Source: JAWKWH01 sp965204295
GTDB taxonomy: Bacteria > Pseudomonadota > Alphaproteobacteria > Rhizobiales > Rhizobiaceae
Direction of reading: 5' to 3'
Assembly: GCA_965204295.1 (NCBI GenBank)
Contig: OZ241973.1
Coordinates: forward strand, 1,550,001-1,614,000
DNA: 64,000 bases
Within the stretch, counting starts at the first letter, position 1, and every line of letters begins with the position of its first letter. The notes under the pieces were generated by a model. That model did no database searches, had not been told where the DNA came from, and saw nothing but the letters and a program-made list of their open reading frames with translations. The position numbers and the translations under genes are program-made. Below, piece by piece: positions 35,866 to 45,569 of this stretch.

Positions 35866-36867
35866 TCAAGCGTTTTCCGCTTTCAGCGGCCGCGCCAGCA
35901 ATTGAAAAATCGCGTCTTCGACCGCCAGCGAACCATCCAACACGCGCGACACGGCGCCGATTATCGGCGCTTCGATGTTTTGTCCGGTTGTGAGTTGCGT
36001 CGCGATTCCGGCCGTCGCCACGCCTTCGGCCAATGGCAGCCCGTCGACCGGTTCACCTCTGCCGAGCGCGAGACCATAGGTGAAGTTTCGCGACTTCGGC
36101 GAACCGCAGGTCAGGATAAGGTCGCCAAGTCCCGACAATCCCATCAGCGTTTCCGGCCTGGCGCCGAGCGCCGCGCCGACCCGGCGCAATTCGACAAATC
36201 CCCTGGTAATCAGCGCGGCCTGCGCGCTTTCGCCCAAACGCGATCCGGACACGATCCCGGCCGCGATGGCGAGCACGTTTTTCAGCGCGCCGCCGATTTC
36301 GACACCCTGGAGATCGTCGCTCGAGTAGCAGCGCAAATTGGGTGCGGACAGCAATTTCGCCAAATCATGCGCCCTGCTTCCGTCTCTCGCGGCGACCGTG
36401 ACGGCGGTTGGCAGGCCGCGGGCAACGTCCGCGGCAAAGCTTGGACCGGACAAAGCGGCTGCCGGATTGTCGGGAAACAGTTCGGATGCGACGTCGGAGG
36501 GAAGCTTTCCGGTCTCGCGTTCGATACCCTTGGAGCACAAGACCAATGGAACGCCGGTGGGGACATCGCCGCGCATCGCTTCGAACAGGTTCCGGAGCGC
36601 CTGGGCAGGGACCGCGACCAGAACGCTGTCGGCTTCGGCCATTGCGGCGGCGGGACATCCGGTTGCCTTCAAACCTTCCGCCAAGCTTACACCCGGCAGG
36701 TAATTGAAATTTTCGTGCGATGCGTTAATGCGGTTTACCAGGTCGCGATCGCGGGCCCAAAGTGTGGCGCTCCTTCCGCCCAGACGCTGGCTATGGGCCA
36801 AAGCGGTGCCCCAGGCGCCGCCGCCAAGCACGGCGATTTTTCCGGATTCCGCCAATGAGGAACTCAC
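35866..36867 (-). CDS. gpsA: Glycerol-3-phosphate dehydrogenase [NAD(P)+]
   Basis: 333 residues. N-terminal NAD motif IAVLGGGAWGTALAHSQRLG, then VLCSKGIERETGKLPSDV, AALSGPSFAADVARGLPTAV (with the catalytic Lys equivalent further on), GGALKNVLAIAAGIVSG, and GLSGLGDLILTCGSPKSRNF. It makes sn-glycerol-3-phosphate for phospholipid synthesis. It overlaps the tsaD stop by four bases. Confidence 0.96.
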   Translation of the reverse strand: MSSSLAESGKIAVLGGGAWGTALAHSQRLGGRSATLWARDRDLVNRINASHENFNYLPGVSLAEGLKATGCPAAAMAEADSVLVAVPAQALRNLFEAMRGDVPTGVPLVLCSKGIERETGKLPSDVASELFPDNPAAALSGPSFAADVARGLPTAVTVAARDGSRAHDLAKLLSAPNLRCYSSDDLQGVEIGGALKNVLAIAAGIVSGSRLGESAQAALITRGFVELRRVGAALGARPETLMGLSGLGDLILTCGSPKSRNFTYGLALGRGEPVDGLPLAEGVATAGIATQLTTGQNIEAPIIGAVSRVLDGSLAVEDAIFQLLARPLKAENA

Positions 36868-37970
36868 GCCTTGACCCCCCGCTTACCCGATCCTAGCAGA
36901 GGTTCGGCAAGTTCATCCAGTGGCCACCGGGGCCTTGGCGCGGTTCGCAACGCATCATCCGGCTCCAATCCCGCATGATGTCGTTCGATAGCCGCGAAAG
37001 CGATCATGGCTGCATTGTCCGAACAAAGTTCCATCGGTGGGGCAATGAACCGGAATCCCGCATTCGAACAAAGCGCTTTCAAACCGAAGCGAACCACCCG
37101 GTTTGCCGCCACCCCGCCCGCGGCCGCCAGGACCGGCCGGTCACAGCGCAGGTACTCGGACCTGAACTTGGCAATGCTGCGTTGAATCCGATCACCAAGT
37201 GTTTCGGTTACCGCCAGTTGAAATGAGGCGCAGATGTCGGCGACGTCCCGTTCGGACAGGGGCGCTGTTCGTTTGGCGACGCCGCGTACCGCGGTCTTGA
37301 GGCCGGAGAAGGAAAAATCCGGTTTGTCTTCTCCCTTCATGGGCCGCGGAAGGGTGAAACGCGTGGGATCGCCGCGTGACGCGGCGGCTTCAACCGCGGG
37401 TCCTCCGGGATGCGGAAGGCCGAGCAACTTCGCGGTCTTGTCGAAGGCTTCGCCCAACGCATCGTCAATCGTGCTGGCGTGGCGGCGATAACGTCCGACT
37501 CCTTCCACCGCGATAAGCTGCGTATGACCACCCGACGCCAGAAAGAGAAGATAGGGAAACGCGATATCGTCGGTGAGCCGGGCGGTCAGAGCGTGGCCTT
37601 CCAGATGGTTTATCGCATACAAGGGTTTGCCGGTCGCCAACGCAATGGCTTTTGCCTCCATGAGGCCCGCGATCAAACCGCCTATCAGACCCGGGCCAGC
37701 GGTTACCGCAACCGCATCGATTTCACCCAGCGACGTATTTGCCTCTCGAAGCGCGGAGGTTATGGTTCCATCGAGTTTTTCGATATGCGCACGTGCGGCG
37801 ATTTCGGGAACCACGCCGCCATAGAGCGCGTGTTCGCCTGTCTGGCTGAAAACGATACTGGAGCGAATCCGATCGGCCCGATGACCTTCGGAGGAAACCA
37901 CCGCCGCAGCGGTTTCATCGCAGCTCGTCTCGATGCCAAGTACCGTGATTTTGTCGGCGGTGCATTGCAT
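36864..37970 (-). CDS. tsaD: tRNA N6-adenosine threonylcarbamoyltransferase
   Basis: 368 residues of the Kae1/TsaD/ASKHA family. VLGIETSCDETAAAVV at the start, AVTAGPGLIGGLIAGL, the metal-binding INHLEGHALTARL, LFLASGGHTQLIAVEGVG and GGVAANRVVRFGLKA. With TsaB, TsaE and TsaC it forms t6A37 on ANN-reading tRNAs. It starts 65 bases from the divergent hemC start, an arrangement common in rhizobia. Confidence 0.96.
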   Translation of the reverse strand: MQCTADKITVLGIETSCDETAAAVVSSEGHRADRIRSSIVFSQTGEHALYGGVVPEIAARAHIEKLDGTITSALREANTSLGEIDAVAVTAGPGLIGGLIAGLMEAKAIALATGKPLYAINHLEGHALTARLTDDIAFPYLLFLASGGHTQLIAVEGVGRYRRHASTIDDALGEAFDKTAKLLGLPHPGGPAVEAAASRGDPTRFTLPRPMKGEDKPDFSFSGLKTAVRGVAKRTAPLSERDVADICASFQLAVTETLGDRIQRSIAKFRSEYLRCDRPVLAAAGGVAANRVVRFGLKALCSNAGFRFIAPPMELCSDNAAMIAFAAIERHHAGLEPDDALRTAPRPRWPLDELAEPLLGSGKRGVKA

Positions 37971-38034
37971 GACCGGATTGCAGCGGCCTTTTTCCCCCGT
38001 TAGGACAGCCGGGAGTTATCACGGACGCCTTGCC

Positions 38035-38964
38035 ATGCAAACAGATGTGTTGCGCATCGGGACACGCGGCAGCCCGCTGGCGATGGCGCAGGCGCGAGAG
38101 ACGCGCGACCGCCTCGTAACGGCGCACGGCTTGCCCGAAGAAGCGTTTTCGATCGAAATGATTTCCACCGGCGGCGACCGAATTCAGGGTCGACCTTTGG
38201 CGGAGGTCGGCGGCAAAGGGCTATTTACCAAGGAGATAGAAGAGGCGTTGCTGGATGGCCGGATCGACATTGCCGTGCATTCGGCCAAGGATATGCCGAC
38301 ACAACTACCCGATGACTTGGCGCTGACCTGTTTTCTGAAGCGTGAAGACGTTCGTGACGCCTATATCGGAAGGATCGGCAAAACGCTTGCCGCGTTGCCG
38401 GAGGGGGCAATGGTCGGATCGTCTTCGTTGCGGCGCCAGGCGCTCATCCGACGGAAACGACCGGATCTGAGGGTGGGGATGTTTCGCGGAAACGTGCAAA
38501 CCCGTTTGAGAAAACTGGAAGACGGCGTTGCCGACGCGACTCTTCTGGCCAATGCCGGTCTGAGGCGGTTGGGTATTGAAGCGGTCGCCACCGAACTGCT
38601 CACCGTGGACGAATTCCCACCCGCACCCGGTCAGGGCGCCATCTGCGTCGAACAAAGGATCGGAGATGAACGGGTTGACAGCCTTATTGGAACCATCAAT
38701 CACATTCCGACACAAACCGCGCTGGAATGCGAGCGGGCGTTTCTCGCCGCCCTCGATGGGTCCTGCCGGACTCCCATAGCCGGACTGGCGCGAATCGATG
38801 GCGATCATCTCCGGTTTGAAGGATTGATCCTGACGCCGGATGGGCGGACTTCGTATACCGTTGCAATTGAAGGACAAGCTGCGGACGCCGCCCGGCTTGG
38901 CCGGAACGCCGGCGAGAGCGTCAGGGCCAGGGCCGGCACGGAATTCTTTGAAAACTGGGGCTGA
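38035..38964 (+). CDS. hemC: Porphobilinogen deaminase (hydroxymethylbilane synthase)
   Basis: 309 residues from ATG 38035 (MQTDVLRIGTRGSPLAMAQA). Conserved parts: FTKEIEEALLDGRIDIAVHS, KDMPTQLPDDLAL, VGSSSLRRQALIRRKRPDLR, FRGNVQTRLRKLEDG, and the dipyrromethane-cofactor Cys in LDGSCRTPIAG near residue 243. It joins four porphobilinogens into hydroxymethylbilane. hemD follows after three bases. Confidence 0.96.
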   Translation: MQTDVLRIGTRGSPLAMAQARETRDRLVTAHGLPEEAFSIEMISTGGDRIQGRPLAEVGGKGLFTKEIEEALLDGRIDIAVHSAKDMPTQLPDDLALTCFLKREDVRDAYIGRIGKTLAALPEGAMVGSSSLRRQALIRRKRPDLRVGMFRGNVQTRLRKLEDGVADATLLANAGLRRLGIEAVATELLTVDEFPPAPGQGAICVEQRIGDERVDSLIGTINHIPTQTALECERAFLAALDGSCRTPIAGLARIDGDHLRFEGLILTPDGRTSYTVAIEGQAADAARLGRNAGESVRARAGTEFFENWG

Positions 38965-38967
38965 TCA

Positions 38968-39675
38968 TTGCGTATTCTGATAACCCGGCCGGAACCCGGC
39001 GCCTCAAGGACCGCCGAAAAATTGCAAAAACTCGGCCACGATCCCGTCGTTCTTCCGTTAAGCAGAATTGTGCGCGTGACACCCAATCCCGTTCCCTCGA
39101 CACTTGGATTTCACGGGGCGCTTATTACCAGTCCCAATGCCATTGAGCATATGCCGGTCACGTTGCACCGCAGGGTTTCGGAACTCCCCTGTCACGTGGT
39201 CGGCGAAAGAACGGATGACGTCGCCAGATCGGAGGGTTTTGATGTGCGGGCGGTCGCCGCGAATTCCGCCGAACTGGCTGTACAATTGAAGCGGACCTGC
39301 CGTCGGGGAGATTCGCTTGTCTATGTTTGCGGTCGCGTCCGGTCGCCGTCGCTTGAACGCCGGCTCGGCGGCCACGGGGTGAGCGTTTTTGCGGTCGAAG
39401 TGTACGACACACCGAGAATCAGTCATGCAACTTACTATGTGTTGGATTTGTTTGACGGAAAACCATTTGACGCTGTCCTGGTCTACTCGCTCGTGGCGGC
39501 AAAACAGATCACCGAATTGTTTTTTCAAGGCGATATCGAAAAATATCTTACAATATCAAAATTTTACTGCATATCGAATCGTGCGGCAGATGAACTTCGG
39601 CATACTCGAAAAATCAAAATCAAAGTTGCGAACCGTCCAAGTGAAGACGCGATAATCGAGCTTCTGCGACATTGA
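38968..39675 (+). CDS. hemD: Uroporphyrinogen-III synthase
   Basis: 235 residues with a TTG start at 38968 (LRILITRPEPGASRTAEKLQ). The HemD fold is weakly conserved, but the initial ITRPEPGA motif, GFHGALITSPNAIEHM, PCHVVGERTDDVARSEGFDV and VYVCGRVRSPSLERRL are seen, together with position directly after hemC. It closes and isomerises hydroxymethylbilane. The final part (from about 39500) is more AT-rich. The gap to the next gene is about 115 bases. Confidence 0.85.
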   Translation: MRILITRPEPGASRTAEKLQKLGHDPVVLPLSRIVRVTPNPVPSTLGFHGALITSPNAIEHMPVTLHRRVSELPCHVVGERTDDVARSEGFDVRAVAANSAELAVQLKRTCRRGDSLVYVCGRVRSPSLERRLGGHGVSVFAVEVYDTPRISHATYYVLDLFDGKPFDAVLVYSLVAAKQITELFFQGDIEKYLTISKFYCISNRAADELRHTRKIKIKVANRPSEDAIIELLRH

Positions 39676-39789
39676 CTGACCAAGTGCGGCCAAACACCTC
39701 TTGGTGGTAGGGTTCAGTATGCTAGGACGTCTCCAAGACTGGCGGGCCATGCCTGTCCAGGTAAACATTCTCCGATTCCGGGGCTCGAA

Positions 39790-41145
39790 ATGGTGAAAAC
39801 ACCGCGCACAAGGCATTCAAAATCCGCAAGGAAGTCAGTGACCATCGACCTCGAACCCGAAAATGCTGTCGATGAGTTTGAACCGGCTGGCCAGGTGCGG
39901 GATGAAAGCAAGCCGGTTGCCGAAACCGAAGTCACGGTCTCGATTGACAATGAAAGTCCGGCCGCTTCCGGCGATGACGCTGTAAACGAACAAAGCGCCA
40001 ATCGCGACGACGATCGAGCGCCGGCCGGGGATCGGCCGCAACCTACGGGACGCGGCTCCTCGGCCATGACCACGATATTCGCTGGCGTCGTCGGCGGAAT
40101 TCTGGCGTTGGGTGGATACATGGCGCTTGATCGGACCGGTCTTACGGGCGGCGAAGGCCCAACCGTCGATCAGGCGGAAATCGGTCCCCGGCTTGTGGAA
40201 CTCAAATCGCAAATCGAGGCGGGCGCCGAACAGGCGCGCCGGGCGGAATCAAAAAATTTTCGCGGAGAAATTGCTGCCGCGCGGACGGATCTTGAAACAA
40301 ATATATCGGCCAACGCAACCGACATTGCCGGTTTGAAGGAAGAACTGGGGCGGATAAAGACCGCATTGGAGAGCGGTGATGATGCCGCCGCAGTAACGGT
40401 GCTCGGCGATCGACTAAACGCGCTTGAACAAAAGGTCGCCGCGACCGGGCACGGTCCGGCGGATGGCAACGGTCAGGCGCGGCGGCTGAACGAGCTTGCT
40501 TCCCGTGTCGATGGAATCGGGCAATCCCTCACGGCCGTGCGCGATGGATCCGAGGCAAGCAAATCCTCGATTGAACGGCTTGGCGGCCAAATTGCCGCAC
40601 TTGCCGATCGCGTTGACCAGCAGGAAGCAAATCCTGAAGTTGCCCGGGCTATCGCCGCGGCGGCGCTGAAATCGGCAATCGACCGCGGCTTGCCTTTCAT
40701 AACCGAGCTTGAAACCTATGCCTCGGTTGATCCCGGCAACCCGGATGTCGACGCCCTGCGCGATCTCGCGGCGAGCGGCGTCCCGTCCCGTTCGGTAATT
40801 GCCGCCGAAACGGGTTCGGCGGTTGACGCAATGATCGCGGCAATGAGCCTGATGGACGAAGATGCGGGTATTTTGGAACGCCTTCTGGCAAGCGCGCAAT
40901 CCCTGATCAGGGTTCGCCCGATCGGCATGGTGGAAGGTGGCGCTCCCGCGGCGATCCTGGCGCGCATGGAAGTTGCAATAAACAACGACGATTACGCGGC
41001 GGCCCTCGAAGAATACAGGTCGCTGCCTGACCTGGCCAAACCCGCGGGAAAAGCGTTTGCCGACAAGGTGGAGGCGCGGGCGAGAGCCGACGAACTGGTC
41101 GACAAGGCACTTGCCGCCGCGCTGAGGCGGGCCGAACAGGGGTAG
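39790..41145 (+). CDS. Mic60/mitofilin-like inner-membrane protein of the heme cluster
   Basis: 451 residues. An acidic, unstructured N-terminus of about 90 residues, one membrane helix (TTIFAGVVGGILALGGYMAL, about 95-114), a long coiled coil in the periplasm (about 130-290, LNALEQKVAATG, IERLGGQIAALADRVDQQEA) and a C-terminal mitofilin-like helical domain (AILARMEVAINNDDYAAAL, EYRSLPDLAKPAG). Alphaproteobacterial Mic60 homologues sit between hemD and hemY, as here, and shape the envelope at contact sites. The assignment rests on architecture and synteny. Confidence 0.8.
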   Translation: MVKTPRTRHSKSARKSVTIDLEPENAVDEFEPAGQVRDESKPVAETEVTVSIDNESPAASGDDAVNEQSANRDDDRAPAGDRPQPTGRGSSAMTTIFAGVVGGILALGGYMALDRTGLTGGEGPTVDQAEIGPRLVELKSQIEAGAEQARRAESKNFRGEIAAARTDLETNISANATDIAGLKEELGRIKTALESGDDAAAVTVLGDRLNALEQKVAATGHGPADGNGQARRLNELASRVDGIGQSLTAVRDGSEASKSSIERLGGQIAALADRVDQQEANPEVARAIAAAALKSAIDRGLPFITELETYASVDPGNPDVDALRDLAASGVPSRSVIAAETGSAVDAMIAAMSLMDEDAGILERLLASAQSLIRVRPIGMVEGGAPAAILARMEVAINNDDYAAALEEYRSLPDLAKPAGKAFADKVEARARADELVDKALAAALRRAEQG

Positions 41146-41176
41146 GACGCCTTACAGGCGTCGCGGAGTACAGGTA

Positions 41177-42919
41177 ATGATTCGCATATTGTTTTTCCTT
41201 GTCGTGATCTTTTTCCTGGGCTTGGGATTTGCCTGGCTGGCCGATCGTCCCGGCGATTTGACGATCGCATTTGAGGGCTATCGGTATCAGATCACCCTGA
41301 TGGTCGCGGCAGTCGCCGGTGTCGCGGTCGTTTCCGCGATCATGATCGCCTGGTGGGTGCTCAAGAGCCTCTGGAACAGTCCGCGCATGGTCAACCGCTA
41401 CTTTCGCGCGCGCAGGCGCGACCGTGGTCACCAATCGCTCTCGACCGGGTTGATCGCTGCGGGCGCCGGTGACAACGGACTTGCAAGAAAGATGGGCAGG
41501 CAGGCGTCGGGCCTGTTGAGTTCCGACCAGGAGCCGTTGATCCATCTTCTTGAAGCACAGACATTGCTGCTGGAGGGCAAACACGGCGAGGCAAGGGCGC
41601 GCTTCGAGCAGATGCTCGACGATCCGGAAACGCAATTGCTTGGTCTGCGCGGCCTGTATCTCGAAGCACAGCGTTTGGGCGAGCGCGATGCGGCAAGACA
41701 TTATGCCGAAAAAGCGGCTGAATCGGCTCCACAATTGATTTGGGCATCGAATACGGCGATTGAAACCCGTACCGCGGAAGGCGATTGGGAAGGCGCTCTG
41801 AAACTGGTGGGCGGCCAGTCCTCGACAGGGCAAATTACGAAAGAAGAGGCCAACCGCAGGACCGCGGTGCTTCTGACGGCGAAGTCGATGGCGGAAATCG
41901 ACACGGATGCCGCCGCCTCCCGCGCCGCCGCAGTTGAAGCGAACAGTCTGTTGCCGGATTTTGTTCCCGCCGCCGCCGCCGCCGGGCGGGTGCTTTACAG
42001 ATTGAGCGAGTTTCGGAAGGGAACCCGCTTACTGGAATCCGTCTGGAAGAAATCACCGCACCCGGAGATCGCGGAAATTTACGTCCGCGCGCGGCCCGGC
42101 GATTCGACCCATGACAGGCTCAAGCGCGCGCGCAGACTGCAATCGCTGAGAAAGAACCACGTTGAATCATACATGACTGTCGCGCGGGCCGCCAACGATG
42201 CGGGGGAATTTCGCCAGGCGCGCGAGGCCATTGAAGCGGCATTGAAACTGGAGCCGCGCGAAAGCGCCTTCCTTTTGCTTGCTGATGTCGAGCAGAACGA
42301 TACCGGTGACCATGGCCGGGTGCGTCATTGGCTGTCGAAAGCCGTGCGGGCGCCACGCGATCCGGCGTGGACCACCGCCGGCTACGTCTCGGAAACATGG
42401 GCTCCCATGTCGCCGATAACCGGTTCCATCGGCGCTTTCGAATGGAAAGTGCCGGTCGAACGGCTGGGTTCGGTAATAGAGGCCGATGAAACTGCCGTGA
42501 CGAAGGATGTGGCAATCATACCGGAGGAACCTGTCGTGGATGCCGATTGTGGAAAGCCCGACCGGGAGTTTGCCGGAGCCGCTGAAGATGCGCCGGAAGA
42601 TGCGGAAAGCCCTGCTGAACGGGATGGGAAGATCGAGGCGGCTGACGCATTACCGGCCCCGGGCGCCGCCGACAAAAACGAACTGGAAGCCGCGCAAGCC
42701 GCCGGACGGAAAGAGAGCGGGAAAAGCTCAGTTCCGACGGAAGAAGCGGAAATCGAGCCCGACGGCGCCGATGAAACAGGCGGCGAAGAGCCGAAAACCA
42801 TCGCGCGGCCTGATGGTGCGGAGCAAGATGAACCTGTTCCGCTGCATCGCATACCCGACGATCCCGGTGTCGATGAAGAGACCGAAACAGATCCTCCCGG
42901 CCGCTTCCGGTTGTTTTGA
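41177..42919 (+). CDS. hemY: HemY-like TPR membrane protein
   Basis: 580 residues. Two N-terminal helices (ILFFLVVIFFLGLGFAWLA; ITLMVAAVAGVAVVSAIMIAWWVL) with ADRPGDLTIAFEGY between them form the HemY_N signature; TPR-like repeats follow (about 100-370: EARARFEQMLDDPETQLLGL, ARHYAEKAAESAPQLIWAS, ARAANDAGEFRQAREAIEAA). The C-terminal 150 residues are acidic and of low complexity. Role in heme synthesis is indirect and unclear; it is not protoporphyrinogen oxidase. Last gene of the hemC-hemD-Mic60 run. Confidence 0.88.
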   Translation: MIRILFFLVVIFFLGLGFAWLADRPGDLTIAFEGYRYQITLMVAAVAGVAVVSAIMIAWWVLKSLWNSPRMVNRYFRARRRDRGHQSLSTGLIAAGAGDNGLARKMGRQASGLLSSDQEPLIHLLEAQTLLLEGKHGEARARFEQMLDDPETQLLGLRGLYLEAQRLGERDAARHYAEKAAESAPQLIWASNTAIETRTAEGDWEGALKLVGGQSSTGQITKEEANRRTAVLLTAKSMAEIDTDAAASRAAAVEANSLLPDFVPAAAAAGRVLYRLSEFRKGTRLLESVWKKSPHPEIAEIYVRARPGDSTHDRLKRARRLQSLRKNHVESYMTVARAANDAGEFRQAREAIEAALKLEPRESAFLLLADVEQNDTGDHGRVRHWLSKAVRAPRDPAWTTAGYVSETWAPMSPITGSIGAFEWKVPVERLGSVIEADETAVTKDVAIIPEEPVVDADCGKPDREFAGAAEDAPEDAESPAERDGKIEAADALPAPGAADKNELEAAQAAGRKESGKSSVPTEEAEIEPDGADETGGEEPKTIARPDGAEQDEPVPLHRIPDDPGVDEETETDPPGRFRLF

Positions 42920-42959
42920 CGGACGGCAATGCGATAGAAGCGGGGCGTGAAATCAATCC

Positions 42960-43442
42960 ATGGCGAATATGTTCGATAGGCTGACCGGATTCATGCGCGG
43001 GCTTCCCGGTGCGGAGAGCGCATCGGATACACGCGACCTGGATGATCCCCGCATTGCCGCCGCCGCGCTGATGTTTCATGTCATGGATGCCGACGGCGTT
43101 CACCACTCCATCGAACGTGATCGACTTGAGCAGTTGCTGAACGATGCGTTTTCAATCTCCGGCGGGGAGCTTCAGAGACTGATTGAGGCGGGTGAGGCGG
43201 CCGATAAAGACGCGGTCGACCTTTACTCGTTCACCAGTGTGCTGAAACGGAATCTGGATTCGGATGCGAGGAGCGAATTCATTCGGATATTGTGGGAAAT
43301 CGTTTATGCGGACGGCGAGCGCCACGAACTTGAGGACAATATCGTGTGGCGCGTTGCGGAATTGATCGGGGTTGAACGCGCCGAACGGGTTGCGTTGCGC
43401 CGGAGCGTGGCCGCCGCCGCGGGCCTTGGAGAAGGCAGGTGA
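42960..43442 (+). CDS. TerB-like (DjlA-type) family protein
   Basis: 160 residues, an all-helical TerB domain: RIAAAALMFHVMDADGVHHS, IERDRLEQLLNDAFSIS, NLDSDARSEFIRILWEIVYA and DGERHELEDNIVWRVAELIG, with the acidic metal-site pattern D-A-D-G and D-G-E. Members are small cytoplasmic proteins of stress or chaperone context. Its end overlaps the GATase start (ATGA-like overlap of four bases). Confidence 0.87.
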   Translation: MANMFDRLTGFMRGLPGAESASDTRDLDDPRIAAAALMFHVMDADGVHHSIERDRLEQLLNDAFSISGGELQRLIEAGEAADKDAVDLYSFTSVLKRNLDSDARSEFIRILWEIVYADGERHELEDNIVWRVAELIGVERAERVALRRSVAAAAGLGEGR

Positions 43443-44185
43443 ACGCTCCGTTCGGCAAACCGAAGGTTCTCGTTGTCCTGCATCAGGAATTGTCGAGTCC
43501 GGGAAGAGTCGGGCAAATGCTTGTTTCGAAGGGCTTCGATCTGGACGTTCGCCGGCCGCCATTGGGTGATGCGCTGCCGGAAACACTCGAATTCCATGCC
43601 GGCGCCGTCGTTTTCGGCGGGCCGATGAGCGCAAACGATCCTGACGAGTTCGTCAAACGCGAAACCGACTGGCTTGCTGTGCCGCTCAAGGAAAACAAGC
43701 CGTTTATCGGCATCTGCCTCGGCGCGCAGATGCTGGTCAATCATCTTGGCGGTTCGGTTGCCGGTCATCCCGAAGGCATCGCTGAAGTCGGCTGGTATCC
43801 GATCGAAGCGACGGAGGACGGCAAAGAACTGATTGACTGGCCCGCGATGACATACCAGTTTCATCGGGAAGGCTTCTCGCTTCCGTCCGGCGCGACCCTG
43901 CTGGCGACGGCGGAACACTATCCCAACCAGGCTTTTCGGTATGGTCACAACGCCTGGGCTATCCAGTTTCATGCGGAACTGACCCGTGTCATGATGCAGC
44001 GCTGGGTCGTGCGCGGCGCGCGGCGGTTCACGCTTCCCAATGCACAGGCCGGGCGCGAACATCTGCATGGCCGATTTGTGTGGGACGGCTGCCTGCTGCG
44101 TTGGCTGGATGAATTTCTCGATCTGGTGTTTGCGCCGAACATGGCTTGCGTCACGACCGACCGTCGAGATGGCGGGCTTTCCTGA
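43439..44185 (+). CDS. Class I glutamine amidotransferase-like protein
   Basis: 248 residues with a stand-alone GATase-1 domain: AGAVVFGGPMSANDPD, the nucleophile elbow FIGICLGAQMLVNHLGG with Cys near residue 93, and AWAIQFHAELTRVMMQRW with the catalytic His-x-Glu. Such proteins annotated as GMP-synthase-like hydrolyse glutamine or gamma-glutamyl compounds (as PuuD-like). GTG start. Its end overlaps the convergent MFS gene by 35 bases. Confidence 0.88.
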   Translation: MNAPFGKPKVLVVLHQELSSPGRVGQMLVSKGFDLDVRRPPLGDALPETLEFHAGAVVFGGPMSANDPDEFVKRETDWLAVPLKENKPFIGICLGAQMLVNHLGGSVAGHPEGIAEVGWYPIEATEDGKELIDWPAMTYQFHREGFSLPSGATLLATAEHYPNQAFRYGHNAWAIQFHAELTRVMMQRWVVRGARRFTLPNAQAGREHLHGRFVWDGCLLRWLDEFLDLVFAPNMACVTTDRRDGGLS

Positions 44186-45440
44186 GCGCGGGAAACAAGA
44201 AAGCCCAAAGGCCGGCTACCGCGACAGCGCCCACGCCGCCGAATACGACCGCCGGCACCGTGCCGATGAAAGCCGCCATGGCGCCGGCGCGGAATTCCCC
44301 TAGTTCATTGGATGCGCCGATGAACACCATGTTGACCGCATTGACGCGGCCACGCAGCCGGTCCGGTGTCCATAGCTGGATCAGGGTCTCCCGGATATAG
44401 ACGCTGACCGCATCGGCCGCTCCAAGGCCGATCAGCGCCAGGATCGAGAGCCAGGGGAGGACCGACAAACCGAAGGCGATTGTAAACAATCCGAACAGGC
44501 CGACGCCGACAAACATGATAAGCCCGGCATGATCGCGTATGGATTGGCCGGTAAGCCACATGGCCATGGCGACCGCTCCGATTCCCGGCGCGGCGCGCAG
44601 TAGTCCCAGACCCCACGGGCCAAGCTCCAGAATGTCGCGCGCGTAGACCGGCATCAGCGCCACCGCGCCACCCAGCAAAACCGCGAACAGATCAAGCGAA
44701 ATGGCGCCCAGGACCACCTTCTCGTGCCGGATATATCGAAAACCGGCGAACAGCGTTCCAAGCGAGGCGCCTTCATGCTCGACACGCTGATAAGGTTTGG
44801 GGATCGAGAACACCAGGACCGAAGAGACGGCCATGAAAAAAGCGGCGGTCGCATAAGCCGCTTCGGCGGCGATACCGTACAGCAGTCCGCCGACGGCGGG
44901 CCCGACAATCGCCGCGGTCTGCCAGGCCGATGAATTCCAGGCGACGGCGTTCGCGAAGTCCTTCGCCGGGACGAGATTGGCGACCAGCGCGCCGGATGCG
45001 GGCGCGAAGAATGCTCGCGCCACGCCAAAGACCGCCAGTATCGCGAATACCGGCAATGGCGATGTCAAACCGCGAATTGTCAGGATCAGGATCGCGGCGG
45101 CGCAGATGGCCTCCAGAGCCGCCGACAAGCCCATGATCAGGCGGCGGCCGAACTTGTCGGCCGCAGCGCCGGTGACAAGGACCAGCAGCAGCGCCGGCGT
45201 GAACTGGATCAGGCCGACGAGGCCGAGATCGAAGGGATCGCGGGTCAAATCGTAGATCTGCCACCCGACGGCGACCGACACGATCTGGGTCGAAAACGTG
45301 GCCAGAAAACGCGCGGCGAAGAACCGGGCATAGGCGGGGTGGCGAAACGCGGCATAACGCGAAGGCGCGGACGGATCGTCAGCGTTCACGGTCGGTTTCC
45401 GCCGCCGGCAATTCGTGCGGGAGCAGTCCCGGGGGGTCAT
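44151..45440 (-). CDS. Major facilitator superfamily transporter
   Basis: About 429 residues from ATG 45440; GTG 45389 is an equally plausible start. Twelve helices, beginning FFAARFLATFSTQIVSVAVG, with the loop-2/3 signature GAAADKFGRRLIMGLSAALE. It resembles the enterobactin-exporter/EntS-like MFS group (PF05977), in which PVFAILAVFGVARAFFAPAS is the typical helix 4 segment. Substrate unknown. Confidence 0.9.
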   Translation of the reverse strand: MTPRDCSRTNCRRRKPTVNADDPSAPSRYAAFRHPAYARFFAARFLATFSTQIVSVAVGWQIYDLTRDPFDLGLVGLIQFTPALLLVLVTGAAADKFGRRLIMGLSAALEAICAAAILILTIRGLTSPLPVFAILAVFGVARAFFAPASGALVANLVPAKDFANAVAWNSSAWQTAAIVGPAVGGLLYGIAAEAAYATAAFFMAVSSVLVFSIPKPYQRVEHEGASLGTLFAGFRYIRHEKVVLGAISLDLFAVLLGGAVALMPVYARDILELGPWGLGLLRAAPGIGAVAMAMWLTGQSIRDHAGLIMFVGVGLFGLFTIAFGLSVLPWLSILALIGLGAADAVSVYIRETLIQLWTPDRLRGRVNAVNMVFIGASNELGEFRAGAMAAFIGTVPAVVFGGVGAVAVAGLWAFLFPALRKARHLDGRS

Positions 45441-45569
45441 CGTTCCGTCCCATCCCGGTTGATCGGTGATCGAACCACTATCAGCTGCGGGCAAAAGGGC
45501 AAGCCTCACGCTGTGATCGATTGACGTCCTTTCGAAATCCGCGATTTGGACAACGCACGGCCTGGGATG

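Noticed and set aside
38968..39675. hemD as a pseudogene
   Set aside because: It is divergent and AT-rich at the end, but the frame is intact, of normal length and correctly placed.
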